DNA from: an uncultured Paraglaciecola sp.
Lineage (GTDB): Bacteria; Pseudomonadota; Gammaproteobacteria; Enterobacterales; Alteromonadaceae
Length of the DNA stretch: 64,000 nucleotides
NCBI RefSeq assembly: GCF_913020055.1
Contig: NZ_CAJWCF010000002.1
Coordinates: 1 to 64,000 of the forward strand
Direction of reading: 5' to 3'
The notes below the pieces were generated by a model. It saw nothing but the letters and a program-made list of their open reading frames with translations. It was not told where the DNA came from and did no database searches. Shown here piece by piece: positions 51,478 to 60,222 of the stretch (its first letter is position 1; each line of letters begins with the position of its first letter). The position numbers were made by a program, and so were the translations under genes.

Positions 51478-51706
51478 CAAGCGCTGGCGCTTACTGCCAT
51501 CCTGGCTTTTTTCACACAGCATCCTTGCTGTACGACTTACTTTTTGCCTACAGCTGCAAAAAGTTAGCAAAAAAAGCCGCTCGAGGACAAAACTCTTCAT
51601 CCACTAAACGACTCATTTTTGCAGGTCGTAATGATTCATTCCCGACGACGCATTACTCAATCGCCTGTCCATGGCGATTGTCCTACAAAAATGAGTCGTT
51701 TAGTGG
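51478..51706. repeat. Chain of hairpins, probable dispersed structured repeat
   Basis: Four consecutive inverted repeats occupy this non-coding stretch: AAGCGC/GCGCTT near 51479-51492; ACAGCA/TGCTGT at 51516-51531; ACTTTTTGC/GCAAAAAGT at 51539-51564; and a 21-base perfect pair (51601-51621 with 51686-51706) that encloses a nested 8-bp hairpin CAATCGCC/GGCGATTG at 58-80 of the same hundred (51658-51680). Blocks such as CCTGTCCATGGCGATTG resemble interspersed repeats I associate with intergenic regions of Alteromonadales genomes; that is recall. No protein is encoded. The rest of the 51425-52052 gap apart from the palindrome below shows nothing further. Confidence 0.75.
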
Positions 51707-51977
51707 CGAGCTTTGAGTCGAGGGTAAATCAAAAGCACAGGCTTCGCCGACAACTGTCTTAGTCTATTTAAGTTTTGCCCTACGTATTCTTGCTATGGGT
51801 GTATCAACAAGTTGTCACAAAATAACTGTGTTTTTACAAAGTTCAGGTAAGACTTCCGGTTAACAGCAAGATCTAAGAAAAATTCCGTGTTTCCCCAGTT
51901 GGCAAATTAGGAGTAGGTAATAAAGTTAACCTGTACATTGGGTTAGATGCTGTGATAGAAATGAGGAATGTAGAAAG

Positions 51978-52015
51978 CCGGAAAAGTTACGTGTTTAAAC
52001 ACGTAACTTTTCCGG
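51978..52015. repeat. Perfect 38-base palindrome upstream of a lipoprotein gene
   Basis: Arms of 19 bases (CCGGAAAAGTTACGTGTTT and its exact complement) meet at TTTAAA with no spacer. It ends 37 bases before the ATG at 52053. The following sequence is TTATTAATATT, a weak T-run, so it might act as a terminator or as a protein-binding or transposition end. Confidence 0.9.
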
Positions 52016-52052
52016 TTATTAATATTGTTAGGTATTTATAAGGAAATAAAAA

Positions 52053-52514
52053 ATGAAAATAGTTTTATTAAGTCTCGTTTTTGTTTTAGCTGGATGCACC
52101 ACAACTCAGCCTAAAACCAATAAGGAAATAGCGGTATCTTATTCCAACACTATGGAGATCATTAAAAGCGCGGCAGGTTCTGCGCCTGATGGTGTCGAAG
52201 GCGAATACGTATTAAAAATCAAAGCGGCTGGGAATCAAGGGCCGTTTGTATACCTCAATACAGAATTTGACTACCGTGACCAACGCTCAGTCACAGTTGC
52301 TATCCATCCTCGTCTAGTTCCCTTGTTTTTAGATAAGTATGGAGCAACACCTCAAGAGTATTTCGTAAATAAATCTGTCTCAGTTATTGGACAGGCTAAA
52401 AGGATTAGAATTAATTTTGTTTCCCAAGGTAAACCATCTAGCAAATATTATTTCCAAACACACATCAGGGTAATGGACATTGCGCAAATCAAGGTTTTGG
52501 ACGTAGATGCCTAA
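52053..52514 (+). CDS. Uncharacterised lipoprotein
   Basis: 153 residues with a clear lipobox (FVLAGCTTTQ, Cys at 15). The mature protein has an OB-like beta-rich pattern (GEYVLKIKAAGNQGPFVYLN, then RDQRSVTVAIHP), and VSVIGQAKRIRIN recalls domains that describe small-molecule or nucleic-acid OB folds; no family is claimed. AAGGAAA eight bases before the ATG is a good ribosome site. Its stop codon lies inside the attC-like motif GCCTAAC. Confidence 0.75.
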   Translation: MKIVLLSLVFVLAGCTTTQPKTNKEIAVSYSNTMEIIKSAAGSAPDGVEGEYVLKIKAAGNQGPFVYLNTEFDYRDQRSVTVAIHPRLVPLFLDKYGATPQEYFVNKSVSVIGQAKRIRINFVSQGKPSSKYYFQTHIRVMDIAQIKVLDVDA

Positions 52515-52620
52515 CAAAGCGCTAAACTCTTACTCTCGGGTCACTGAAACGCAAGCGCAGCCGCGTTTCGCTATTTTTCCGTTACAATATTGCCTGCTAT
52601 CTTAAAGTTAGCAGCGCTAG
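52508..52620 (+). other. attC-like sequence after the lipoprotein gene (weak)
   Basis: GCCTAACAAAGCGC at the gene's stop fits the RYYYAAC consensus and following bases of integron attC sites, and a central hairpin GAAACGC/GCGTTTC (about 52548-52571) and a later GTTAGCAGCGC follow at the right overall length (about 110 bases). The required GTTRRRY at the far end is not matched (GTTAGCA). No integron integrase is in the window. This may be a worn cassette boundary or coincidence. Confidence 0.3.
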
Positions 52621-52627
52621 GATAGTA

Positions 52628-53593
52628 ATGCTCAATACGGATAGAGTTAGATCGAATAATGAGACAAGTGCTTTCATTGGCGTTGTAAGGTGGAAGCCAA
52701 TTAAATCTATTTGGTTTTTAACTCATTTATTAGTAACTGTTTTGGTCGCTCCGTTTGTTCTATCTATATCTACTTTTTTAGTCTTTCTAATTTTTACTTC
52801 AATAACATTATGTTTTGGTCATTCTCTCGGAATGCATAGATTATTAATTCATCGTTCCTACGAATGCCCTAAATGGATAGAATATCTGTTTGTGTATTTA
52901 GGTGTGCTAGTCGGCATGGCTGGCCCAATAGGAATGTTGATACAACATGACCTTCGTGACTGGGCACAACGACAATCGCAATGTCATGATTATTTATTGC
53001 ATGGTTCTAAAATTCTACAAGATGGTTGGTGGCAATTAAATTGTGATTTAGATTTAAATCAACCACCTGAATTTCATATAGAAAAGGAAGTTACATTAGA
53101 TAAATTTTATCAATTCGTCGAGAAAACATGGATGCTTCAGCAATTAGTTTTAGCCGTTCCTTTATTTCTTCTCGGTGGGGTTTCTTGGTTAATTTGGGGC
53201 GTTTCTGTACGAATTGTTATTTCTGTTGGCGGACATTGGTTAATTGGTTATTTCGCCCACAATAAAGGTGACCGCACTTGGGAAGTTGAAGGAGCTTCTG
53301 TACAAGGTCACAACATTAGAATTGCGGGTTTGCTATCAATGGGTGAAGCATGGCATAACAATCACCATGCTTACCCTGGTTCTGCAATGTTAGGGTTATA
53401 TAGCGACGAACCTGATCCTGGGTGGTGGGTATTAAATGCATTGCATAACCTAAGGATTGTTAAAAATATTAAACTTCCTAAGCAACTTCCCGCTCGTTCT
53501 GAATTGATTGCGGTAGCTGATAACATAGATAACCGTGTCGAGAGAGTGCCGAAAGACTGTGAAGTTGCAAAGTTTATTCGAAAAGGTAGTTAA
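52628..53593 (+). CDS. Acyl-CoA/acyl-lipid desaturase (membrane fatty-acid desaturase)
   Basis: 321 residues. A membrane di-iron enzyme introducing a double bond in fatty acyl chains. It has four or five hydrophobic segments and histidine boxes: GHSLGMHRLLIHRSY (box 1) and HNNHHAYPGSAM (box 3). The middle box, usually HRxHH, is replaced by HDLRDWAQRQSQCHDYL, a variant I know from a distinct subgroup of bacterial desaturases. AGGA six bases before the ATG is the ribosome site. It begins 8 bases after the attC-like region. Confidence 0.88.
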   Translation: MLNTDRVRSNNETSAFIGVVRWKPIKSIWFLTHLLVTVLVAPFVLSISTFLVFLIFTSITLCFGHSLGMHRLLIHRSYECPKWIEYLFVYLGVLVGMAGPIGMLIQHDLRDWAQRQSQCHDYLLHGSKILQDGWWQLNCDLDLNQPPEFHIEKEVTLDKFYQFVEKTWMLQQLVLAVPLFLLGGVSWLIWGVSVRIVISVGGHWLIGYFAHNKGDRTWEVEGASVQGHNIRIAGLLSMGEAWHNNHHAYPGSAMLGLYSDEPDPGWWVLNALHNLRIVKNIKLPKQLPARSELIAVADNIDNRVERVPKDCEVAKFIRKGS

Positions 53594-53742
53594 CGAAATT
53601 TATGAAATTACAGGCATTGATATCTTTACGACTTTAGTAACCCAAACGGCATATAAACATCCAACCTTTCTCACCTAAAACAGTAACGATACTTTACTAA
53701 AACGCATCTCTGATGACTTTAAAATTTCCTTATTTTATCCAT

Positions 53743-53809
53743 GCCAAAAATATATTTTGCCTATATAATTTGGGGAGGGAATTAAAAAGGTTCGATTGAT
53801 GAGTTATTC
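53743..53809 (+). pseudogene. Promoter and first codons of a paralogue of the 60669 gene, cut by IS66
   Basis: The 66 bases before the IS align without gaps to 60613-60678: the first 16 bases (GCCAAAAATATATTTT) are identical and about 50 of 66 match by hand count. ATG 53799 corresponds to ATG 60669, both followed by agttatt (Met-Ser-Tyr). The frame then enters the IS end, and no rest of the gene is seen beyond 56223. So only the promoter and start remain. Confidence 0.75.
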
Positions 53810-53887
53810 GTGTCCGTCAAAACAACCACACCTAGTCTACTACTGTCAGCTATCTGATAATCAGGTTTTCACTTGAGGAAACCGAAG

Positions 53888-54208
53888 ATGACTAGGCGAA
53901 CCAAAGCGCAATGGCAAAGTATTGTAGAGCAATATGCTCAATCTACTCTCAGCACGAGAGCATTTTGTGAGCAACACAATATTCATTTGCAAACCTTCTA
54001 CTCGCGCCGCCATGCTTTAGGCTTGGCGAAGCCAAGACATAACAAACCTAAAGTAACGCCAGCTAAACCTGTTAGTCAGTTTGTACAAGCTCAAATAGTC
54101 ACGCCCAATTGCAGTATTGTCATGCAAACGCGTGAAGCCCAATTATCATTTTCTAGTCAGTGTGACCCACTGTGGGTTGCTAAAGTATTAAAAGGTCTCG
54201 CCGCATGA
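53888..54208 (+). CDS. tnpA: IS66 accessory protein TnpA
   Basis: 106 residues from ATG 53888. It is a small DNA-binding protein needed for IS66 transposition, with an N-terminal HTH (TRRTKAQWQSIVEQYAQSTL, then STRAFCEQHNIHLQTFYSRR) and a basic middle. It overlaps tnpB at ATGA, the usual translational coupling. Confidence 0.9.
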   Translation: MTRRTKAQWQSIVEQYAQSTLSTRAFCEQHNIHLQTFYSRRHALGLAKPRHNKPKVTPAKPVSQFVQAQIVTPNCSIVMQTREAQLSFSSQCDPLWVAKVLKGLAA

Positions 54209-54552
54209 GAATGTTTGTCGACCCAAGCGCCGTTTATTTATACCCCAAAACAGTAGACTTCAGAATGCAATTTAATGGACTTGCATTAATTGTCGAGCAG
54301 CAATTTGATGTGCCGTTAATGTCTGGCGACTTATTTATCTTTACCAATCGTACCCGCAAACGCTTGCGCATATTATATTGGGACAATACCGGTTTAGCCA
54401 TGTGGAGTAAGCGTTTGGAAAAAGACGTATTTAAGTGGCCTAGCAGCACGCAAACTTCAATGAGTTTAAGCGAACAGCAACTCAACAGCCTACTAGGCGG
54501 GTTTGATATTCATGGTCATCAGCCCTTGTTTTATGCTTCTGCTGGCTTATAA
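54205..54552 (+). CDS. tnpB: IS66 accessory protein TnpB (Orf2 family)
   Basis: 115 residues. The opening MRMFVDPSAVYLYPKTVDFR and the conserved GDLFIFTNRTRKRLRILYWD are diagnostic of the IS66 Orf2/TnpB family. Its exact role in transposition is not known. It is intact and coupled to tnpA by a 4-base overlap. Confidence 0.95.
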   Translation: MRMFVDPSAVYLYPKTVDFRMQFNGLALIVEQQFDVPLMSGDLFIFTNRTRKRLRILYWDNTGLAMWSKRLEKDVFKWPSSTQTSMSLSEQQLNSLLGGFDIHGHQPLFYASAGL

Positions 54553-54639
54553 CATCCGATCATAAGTAGGGATTATCGATCACGATTTAGTCTAAGTGAA
54601 AACAACATCTTAGGTGTGGTTTGCGGTAAAATACAGACT

Positions 54640-56202
54640 ATGAAAACAAAGCCAAATAAGCGTGATATCGAAATAGAATTGCTTCAGCAAAAACAAGCGA
54701 AGCAAGGCTTGTCGGGTGAAGAAAAAGACATGCTTATTACGAAATTGTCGCAGCGTCTTGATTTTTTAGATGAGCAGTTTCGCCTAGCCCAGCACAAACG
54801 CTTTGCGAGTCAAAACGAAGCGCATCCTGGGCAGGATGACTTGTTCAACGAGGTTGAAGACATTGCCGAGTTTGAGCGTGAACAAGCGGATAGCGAAGAA
54901 AAGCAGCCCACACAGAAAAAGAAACGCACCCTTTGCTGCTCATATTGCCCGTGAAGTCATTGTCCATGATATTGATGATGCCGATAAAGTCTGTGCATGC
55001 TGCCAAGGTGAAATGCACTGCATGGGCAAAGAAGTAAATGAAAAGTTAGTGTTTGTGCCAGCCTTGACTAAAATCGAAGAGCATCACCGCTTAAAGTATG
55101 CGTGTACAGGGTGTGATAAAAACGATACCAAGACACCGATTAAACAAGCGCCGCCAGTACCGAGCATATTATCCAAAAGTTACGCCACCCCGAGCTTGAT
55201 CGCGCAGTTAATAGCTGCCAAATATCAACATGGCTTGCCGCTGTATCGTCAAGAAGTGATATTTAGACAACTGGGTATCGAATTATCCCGCCAAACTATG
55301 TCCGATTGGCTGATTAAAATCGCCAACGTGTTACACCCAGTATTGTATGAATACTGGCATAAAATACTGCTGCAACAAGATGTGATAAAGGCCGATGAAA
55401 CTCCGCTAAAGGTCATTAAGGATGACAACATTAAATCCTATATGTGGGTATACAGCAGTGGGGCTGACTCGCTAATATTAACGGTGACAGTGCGCCCAAT
55501 ATCGTCTTATACGACTACCAGCCGACGCGCGCAGGTAAGTGTGCAGTGGACTTTTTACAAAACGATGATAAACAGCATTACACCGGCTACTTACAAGTAG
55601 ACGGTTATGCCGGTTATCATAAACTGCATTGTAACCTTGTGGTCTGCATGGCGCACATCCGTCGTAAATTCGATGAAGCGAAAAAAGCACAAAGTAAAAG
55701 CAGCCAAAAAACGGGTAAAGCGGATTGGGCACTTAGTCAAATTCAGAAACTGTATCGGATTGAAAAACAAATTAAAGGCTTACCCATTGAGGAGCGCTAT
55801 CGTACTAGGCAAGAAAAATCAGTACCGCTACTCAACCAATTCAAAACATGGTTAGATAAGTCAGCGCCCAATGTATTACCTGAAAGCTTATTGGGTAAAG
55901 CGCTTAACTATGCGCTCAACCAATGGGATAAAACCATTAGGTATTGCGATGATGGTCGATTAGATATCGACAATAATCGCTCAGAGCGAGCGATAAAACC
56001 CTTCGTGATGGGCAGGAAGGCATGGTTATTTAGTCAAACTGCCAACGGTGCTAACGCCAGTGCCACGTTATATTCTATTGTGGAAACAGCGAAAGCTAAC
56101 GGCCTCGTTCCCTATGATTACTTAGTTCACGTGATGGAAAAAATTATGCAAGGTGGTACTGAGCCTGAACAACTATTGCCTTGGAACGTCAAACTAGGCT
56201 AG
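54640..56202 (+). pseudogene. tnpC: IS66 transposase TnpC, two frameshifts
   Basis: The DDE transposase is spread over three frames. Frame 1 (from ATG 54640) gives the coiled-coil N-terminus to about 54930; frame 2 continues with the zinc-binding region (CACCQGEMHCMGK ... CTGCDK) and the first catalytic Asp (VIKADETPLK) to about 55470; frame 3 continues from NINGDSAPNIVLYDYQ through DGYAGYHKL (second Asp) to [14 protein letters not shown] (Glu) and the stop. Each break needs one base restored: near 54920-54945 and near 55465-55480. As sequenced the element cannot make an intact transposase. Confidence 0.88.
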
Positions 56203-56310
56203 TGTGGTTCTAACGTCGCACACAAAGTTGTGATTCTTATTCTTAATAATGAAGAGCTTTAATGATTAATTTTTACCTAAACAAGTAACTACTAATCGCA
56301 AGGAAAAGGA

Positions 56311-58590
56311 TTAATATCCGTTGCTAGGTGATGTATCTTTGTGACCTTTGCGAGTATCTAAAATCACCTCTCCACTTGTGATTTTTGATTGATAGTCACT
56401 GATAATATGTGTGTAGAATTCATCTTTATTTTTAATCTTTCCTGCAAACATAGATGCCCATGTATTTCTCCCACTATCTTTGGCAATGAAAAGTGATAAA
56501 TCTGCTATGTTGATAGCTTCTTCCCAAGAAACCAGTTCTTGATTGTAAGGATCGAACGGAAAACTGGTTACTCCAGTAGAGCATGTACAGTTAACTTCTA
56601 GATTATTACCAATATCAAATTTAAAATCCTCAATATTAGCTATGATTTTTTCGGCCAAGATCTTAATTTCATCTTGATGATTAAATTTACCTAAAACCAA
56701 AAACTCTTCCCCACCCCAACGGACGATCCAATCAGTCTTCCTACATGAGTTAGTTAATATATTGGCAATTTGAACAAGTACCTTATCACCAGCAGAGTGA
56801 CCATATGAATCGTTTGTTTTTTTAAAATAATCAACATCAATCAATAATATGCCAAGTTTTACATGTTGCTCTGTAGGTTTTGCATAATTTTCACGTTGTA
56901 GATCAGCCATTCTATGATTGATGTTTTTAGCTAGAAAATGTCTATTATTAAGTTTCGTTAGTTGGTCGGTCAGGCTCAGTTTTTCAACTTCACTCAGCGT
57001 TTGTTGTAACTGCTTAGTGCGCTCTTCAACAAGTAAATCCAATCTTTGTTTCTGACGGATAATATTTTTAAATCGCCATTTATAAATAAGTATAATAAGA
57101 CTAATAACTAAAAATAGGATTATTAATTGAAATAACAGCATTTCATACCACGCAGCTGCCTTTATGACTGCAAGTGTGGTTTCTTTGCTTCCCAGGTTTT
57201 CACCTGATCTAGTAGATTTTATTTTTAGTAAGTAATTACCTGGAGAAATATTGGTATATGTTGCTCGCTTATTCTTTGAATCAATATATATCCAATCGTT
57301 GTCATAGCCATCAAGCATGTATGCATACTTGATTTCTGACTGTGAGGTATAGTCAAGCGTTGTAAATTCCACTGAAAAACGATCAGCTCCTACAGGCAGT
57401 AGTAAAGTGTTATTTTCGAATGAAGATAGTTTGTCATTGATAAATACATCAGTAATCACAGGTGAAAATTGGATGTCATCTAATAAATTTGTGTTTTTCC
57501 CAGTATCATCTAAAGGTGCTTGCAAATGTGGGTTGAAAAGGTGCAATCCATTTGAAAATGTACTTATCCATATTTCACCACCTTTACCTACTAAAATATC
57601 ACTGACATCACCAGACATTAACTTTTTTTGGTTCGCAAGATCACTATTTAAATGTTTCTTAAATTTATATGTAGCTGCATCTAGAATTGTAATCCCGCCC
57701 CCATAATTTCCAATCCATATCTCATCCTTGTTAACTTGTTTTATCAACTCAACATCAACGTGTTTTTTTAGAGCAGGGGAATCAATATGATCAAATGCTA
57801 ACGAAAGCGCCCCGGACTTTATGTTGATAATCGCTGCACCTTGATCTCGAGTCGCTACCCACACATTACCATCGTTAGATTGAAACAAACCTTGGACCAT
57901 CTTGCCGCCCAAGTATCTACTTTTGTCGTCCTCTTGATGGATTTGTTCAAACTGGTCACTATTGTGTTTCTTTCTCAATAAACCCTCAGTTGTTCCTAGC
58001 CATAAACCATTGTCTTTATCGACTAATAGAGATCTTATATCAACCATTACACTTCCATTGGTGATGGGATGTTGGATTACCTTAAGCGTTTTAATGTTAA
58101 TTTCTGCCAATCCGCCACTAGTGCCAAGCCAAAAAGAGTCTTTACTTTTTTGGCCCAGAGCAAAAACTCTATTCCCTGGAATTGAATTTGAGGCGTTTAT
58201 GTCGTGTTTGAAGTTAGTAAATTGATTGGTATCTGGATTAAATATAGATAAACCTCTTCTTGTACCTAATAATAGGAGTCCATTTTCGGCTAAAAAAAGT
58301 CTACGTATATAATTACCTACAAGCGAATTGGAATTTTCAGGATGGTTAACATAGCGCTTGAATTTTTTTCCATCAAAGCGCAGTAATCCATGTCCAGTAC
58401 CAATCCAAATAAACCCCGTTTTATCCTGTACCATTGAATTAGTTGGATTCATATTCCATTCAAATTTAATGCGCTCAACAATAGTTTCAGTTAAGTTGTT
58501 TGTTTCTTTTTGGGCATAACCAGATAAGGGGACTAGAAATAAAAAGCATATGAAATGATTGAAAAGGTAAAAGGTATTATTTTTGGACAT
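56311..58590 (-). CDS. Reg_prop beta-propeller sensor diguanylate cyclase
   Basis: About 759 residues from ATG 58590 (MSKNNTFYLFNHFICFLF), which starts a signal peptide cleaved near SGYAQK; an upstream start would bury it. A large periplasmic two-component-regulator propeller (repeats such as GFIWIGTGHGLLRFDG, LWLGTTEGLL, IWISTFSNGLHLFNP) is followed by a Y_Y_Y domain (YMLDGYDNDWIYID), one membrane helix (about 515-535) and a GGDEF domain with intact GGEEF and I-site RKTD. It should make c-di-GMP in response to a periplasmic signal, commonly polysaccharide in marine bacteria. It lies beside the IS. Confidence 0.92.
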   Translation of the reverse strand: MSKNNTFYLFNHFICFLFLVPLSGYAQKETNNLTETIVERIKFEWNMNPTNSMVQDKTGFIWIGTGHGLLRFDGKKFKRYVNHPENSNSLVGNYIRRLFLAENGLLLLGTRRGLSIFNPDTNQFTNFKHDINASNSIPGNRVFALGQKSKDSFWLGTSGGLAEINIKTLKVIQHPITNGSVMVDIRSLLVDKDNGLWLGTTEGLLRKKHNSDQFEQIHQEDDKSRYLGGKMVQGLFQSNDGNVWVATRDQGAAIINIKSGALSLAFDHIDSPALKKHVDVELIKQVNKDEIWIGNYGGGITILDAATYKFKKHLNSDLANQKKLMSGDVSDILVGKGGEIWISTFSNGLHLFNPHLQAPLDDTGKNTNLLDDIQFSPVITDVFINDKLSSFENNTLLLPVGADRFSVEFTTLDYTSQSEIKYAYMLDGYDNDWIYIDSKNKRATYTNISPGNYLLKIKSTRSGENLGSKETTLAVIKAAAWYEMLLFQLIILFLVISLIILIYKWRFKNIIRQKQRLDLLVEERTKQLQQTLSEVEKLSLTDQLTKLNNRHFLAKNINHRMADLQRENYAKPTEQHVKLGILLIDVDYFKKTNDSYGHSAGDKVLVQIANILTNSCRKTDWIVRWGGEEFLVLGKFNHQDEIKILAEKIIANIEDFKFDIGNNLEVNCTCSTGVTSFPFDPYNQELVSWEEAINIADLSLFIAKDSGRNTWASMFAGKIKNKDEFYTHIISDYQSKITSGEVILDTRKGHKDTSPSNGY

Positions 58591-58856
58591 AAACAGGGCC
58601 CTTAAAATAGATATTGAGTTATATATGAGTTTATATAATTCAACATTAAAAGAAAGAGTTAGTGCAGTAAAAAACAGTCGGAAACACGACACCTAAAAAC
58701 AGCAGCAGGAAGGGGGCACGCACTCTCTGGAAGAACGGGATATGTTCGAAACAGGTAGATCATTTTCTTCGGACATGGCGAACTTCGCTTGGTTTTTGTT
58801 AAGGTCAGTTTGATGACAGGCAATATTTTCAGTGAGCTCAGCCTATATAACATGTC

Positions 58857-59006
58857 TTCAGTTCCGTTTTCTGTGGGTATGCATTTTGAATTTCTGCATC
58901 ATCTGCTCTCCGCCCGCTGCATAACAAAATGTTGCTCGAATTCGGTTGTCAGAGTTACCCATTGCTCTTCAGAAAGGCCTAATCGACTCAGTATGGGGCT
59001 TTGTGC
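58857..59006 (-). pseudogene. Frameshifted fragment of a lost ORF, transposase-like tail
   Basis: Reading the minus strand, AQSPILSRLGLSEEQWVTLT, then TEFEQHF in one frame passes by a single-base shift into CYAAGGEQMMQKFKMHTHRK and a stop. The joined piece reads like real coding sequence (a 'GLSEEQW' helix and a basic tail), and I suspect the C-terminal end of an insertion-sequence protein, but I cannot name the family. The rest of the 58591-59037 interval shows no gene. Confidence 0.4.
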
Positions 59007-59037
59007 TCAGTTGATGACACCTGCTTTATTTGCTCGC

Positions 59038-59835
59038 TTAGCGCCTTGGTATGGTCAAGCAGTCTAAACTGGCATCACCTAACTCGGTGCCTCCATCGAC
59101 GGTCAAAATTGACCCGTTCACATATTTACCTAAATCGGAACCAAGATAAATTGCTGCATCGGCGATATCTTTTAGAACGCCGATCCGACGGGATGGAACT
59201 TTGCCAATCATGGCGTCACGAATTGGCCCTTTAGGTGCTAACCGATCTGCGCCTTCGGTTCCGTCAATTGCCCCCGGGGAAATACCATTGACGCGCAAAC
59301 CTGCAGGGCCCCACTCCAAAGCCAAACATTTGACTAACATGTTGATACCGGCTTTAGCCGCGCACACATGCGCTTGAAACGGCATGGGGTTGATTGCTTG
59401 CGGTGCAGTAATTGCGATTAATGATGCATCCTCATTAACGTAGTTGAAGCCAAGATGAAATACATTATAAGTGCCGATTAGGTCGATATCGATTACTGTC
59501 TTGAAACCTTTTGGATTAATAGCGACTGCGGGTGCAGGAAAATTGCCAGCTGCGCCAGAGATTAAAATATCAATCTTGCCTAGTTGGTCCACGCTCGCTT
59601 GCAGCGCCGCTAGAACCTGTTCTGGGTCGCGCACATCAGCGGACAAGGCGATTGCCTTGCCACCAACCTCAGACATGATCTCATCTGCCGCAGCCTTTGC
59701 TTTCTCAAGGTTTCTGCCTAATACCGCTACGCTGGCGCCAACCGCTACCAAGCCTTTGGCGATACCTAAGTTAATGCCGCTAGTGCCGCCAGCAATAAAG
59801 GCAACTTTACCTGCGAGTGTGTTTTGTTGGTACAT
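59038..59835 (-). CDS. SDR-family oxidoreductase (2,4-dienoyl-CoA reductase-like)
   Basis: 265 residues. The NAD(P)-binding motif is AGGTSGINLGIAKGL and the structural GAAGN follows (LISGAAGNFPAPA). At the catalytic position the usual Tyr is missing: QAHVCAAKAGINML has the Lys without Tyr, as in peroxisomal-type 2,4-dienoyl-CoA reductases, which also share LEWGPAGLRVNGISPG. So an enoyl- or dienoyl-CoA reductase role is likely, with the substrate uncertain. It stands alone between two IS66 copies. Confidence 0.88.
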   Translation of the reverse strand: MYQQNTLAGKVAFIAGGTSGINLGIAKGLVAVGASVAVLGRNLEKAKAAADEIMSEVGGKAIALSADVRDPEQVLAALQASVDQLGKIDILISGAAGNFPAPAVAINPKGFKTVIDIDLIGTYNVFHLGFNYVNEDASLIAITAPQAINPMPFQAHVCAAKAGINMLVKCLALEWGPAGLRVNGISPGAIDGTEGADRLAPKGPIRDAMIGKVPSRRIGVLKDIADAAIYLGSDLGKYVNGSILTVDGGTELGDASLDCLTIPRR

Positions 59836-60222
59836 ACTGGATTACTCCGTTGTCTGGGTAGGTTTTTAACTGGGTAAATCTATTGATGGGTTTTAGCAGC
59901 CACATTTTAAGTGTATGGGTATTTTTAACAATGACGCTTGTTGTTAATAAAACAGGCATAAATCAGCGATATTCATCTGTTTGCGCCTATTATATGGGTT
60001 AAAATCATTAATAGATGTCTATTTGTTTAATGGCTTTTGCCATTGTAATGTCGTATTCGAAAATAGAATGTAGCTGCTGATATACAATTCCACAAATATT
60101 AATGCCGCCTACTAAGTAATTATCATCATCTCTTTTTTAAGAATTATCAATAAAGTGTCGTAATGATAAACTTACCAAAGAACAATATATATTTCGTAGA
60201 AAGTTACTATCAAGACAGCCAT
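59836..60222. other. Intergenic region, no gene seen
   Basis: About 390 AT-rich bases between the SDR gene and the truncated IS66 copy. A short hairpin AATGGC-TTTT-GCCATT at 60029-60044 is the only structure noted. Confidence 0.45.

Larger units (their letters stand above)
53810..56223 (+). mobile_element. IS66-family insertion sequence (2414 bp)
   Basis: A complete element with the three IS66 genes tnpA, tnpB and tnpC in order. The ends are 22-base imperfect inverted repeats, 53810-53831 and 56202-56223, matching at 16 of 22 positions and both ending in ACAACCACAC or GAACCACAC when read inward. A second, truncated copy at 60223-60506 ends at exactly the same base, which fixes the right boundary. 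The flanking eight bases (agttattc left, aaagttgt right) are not a target duplication, so the element or its flank has rearranged since insertion. Confidence 0.88.

Noticed and set aside
53802-56231. Eight-base target-site duplication of the IS66 element
   Set aside because: The flanks agttattc and aaagttgt do not match, so no duplication is claimed.
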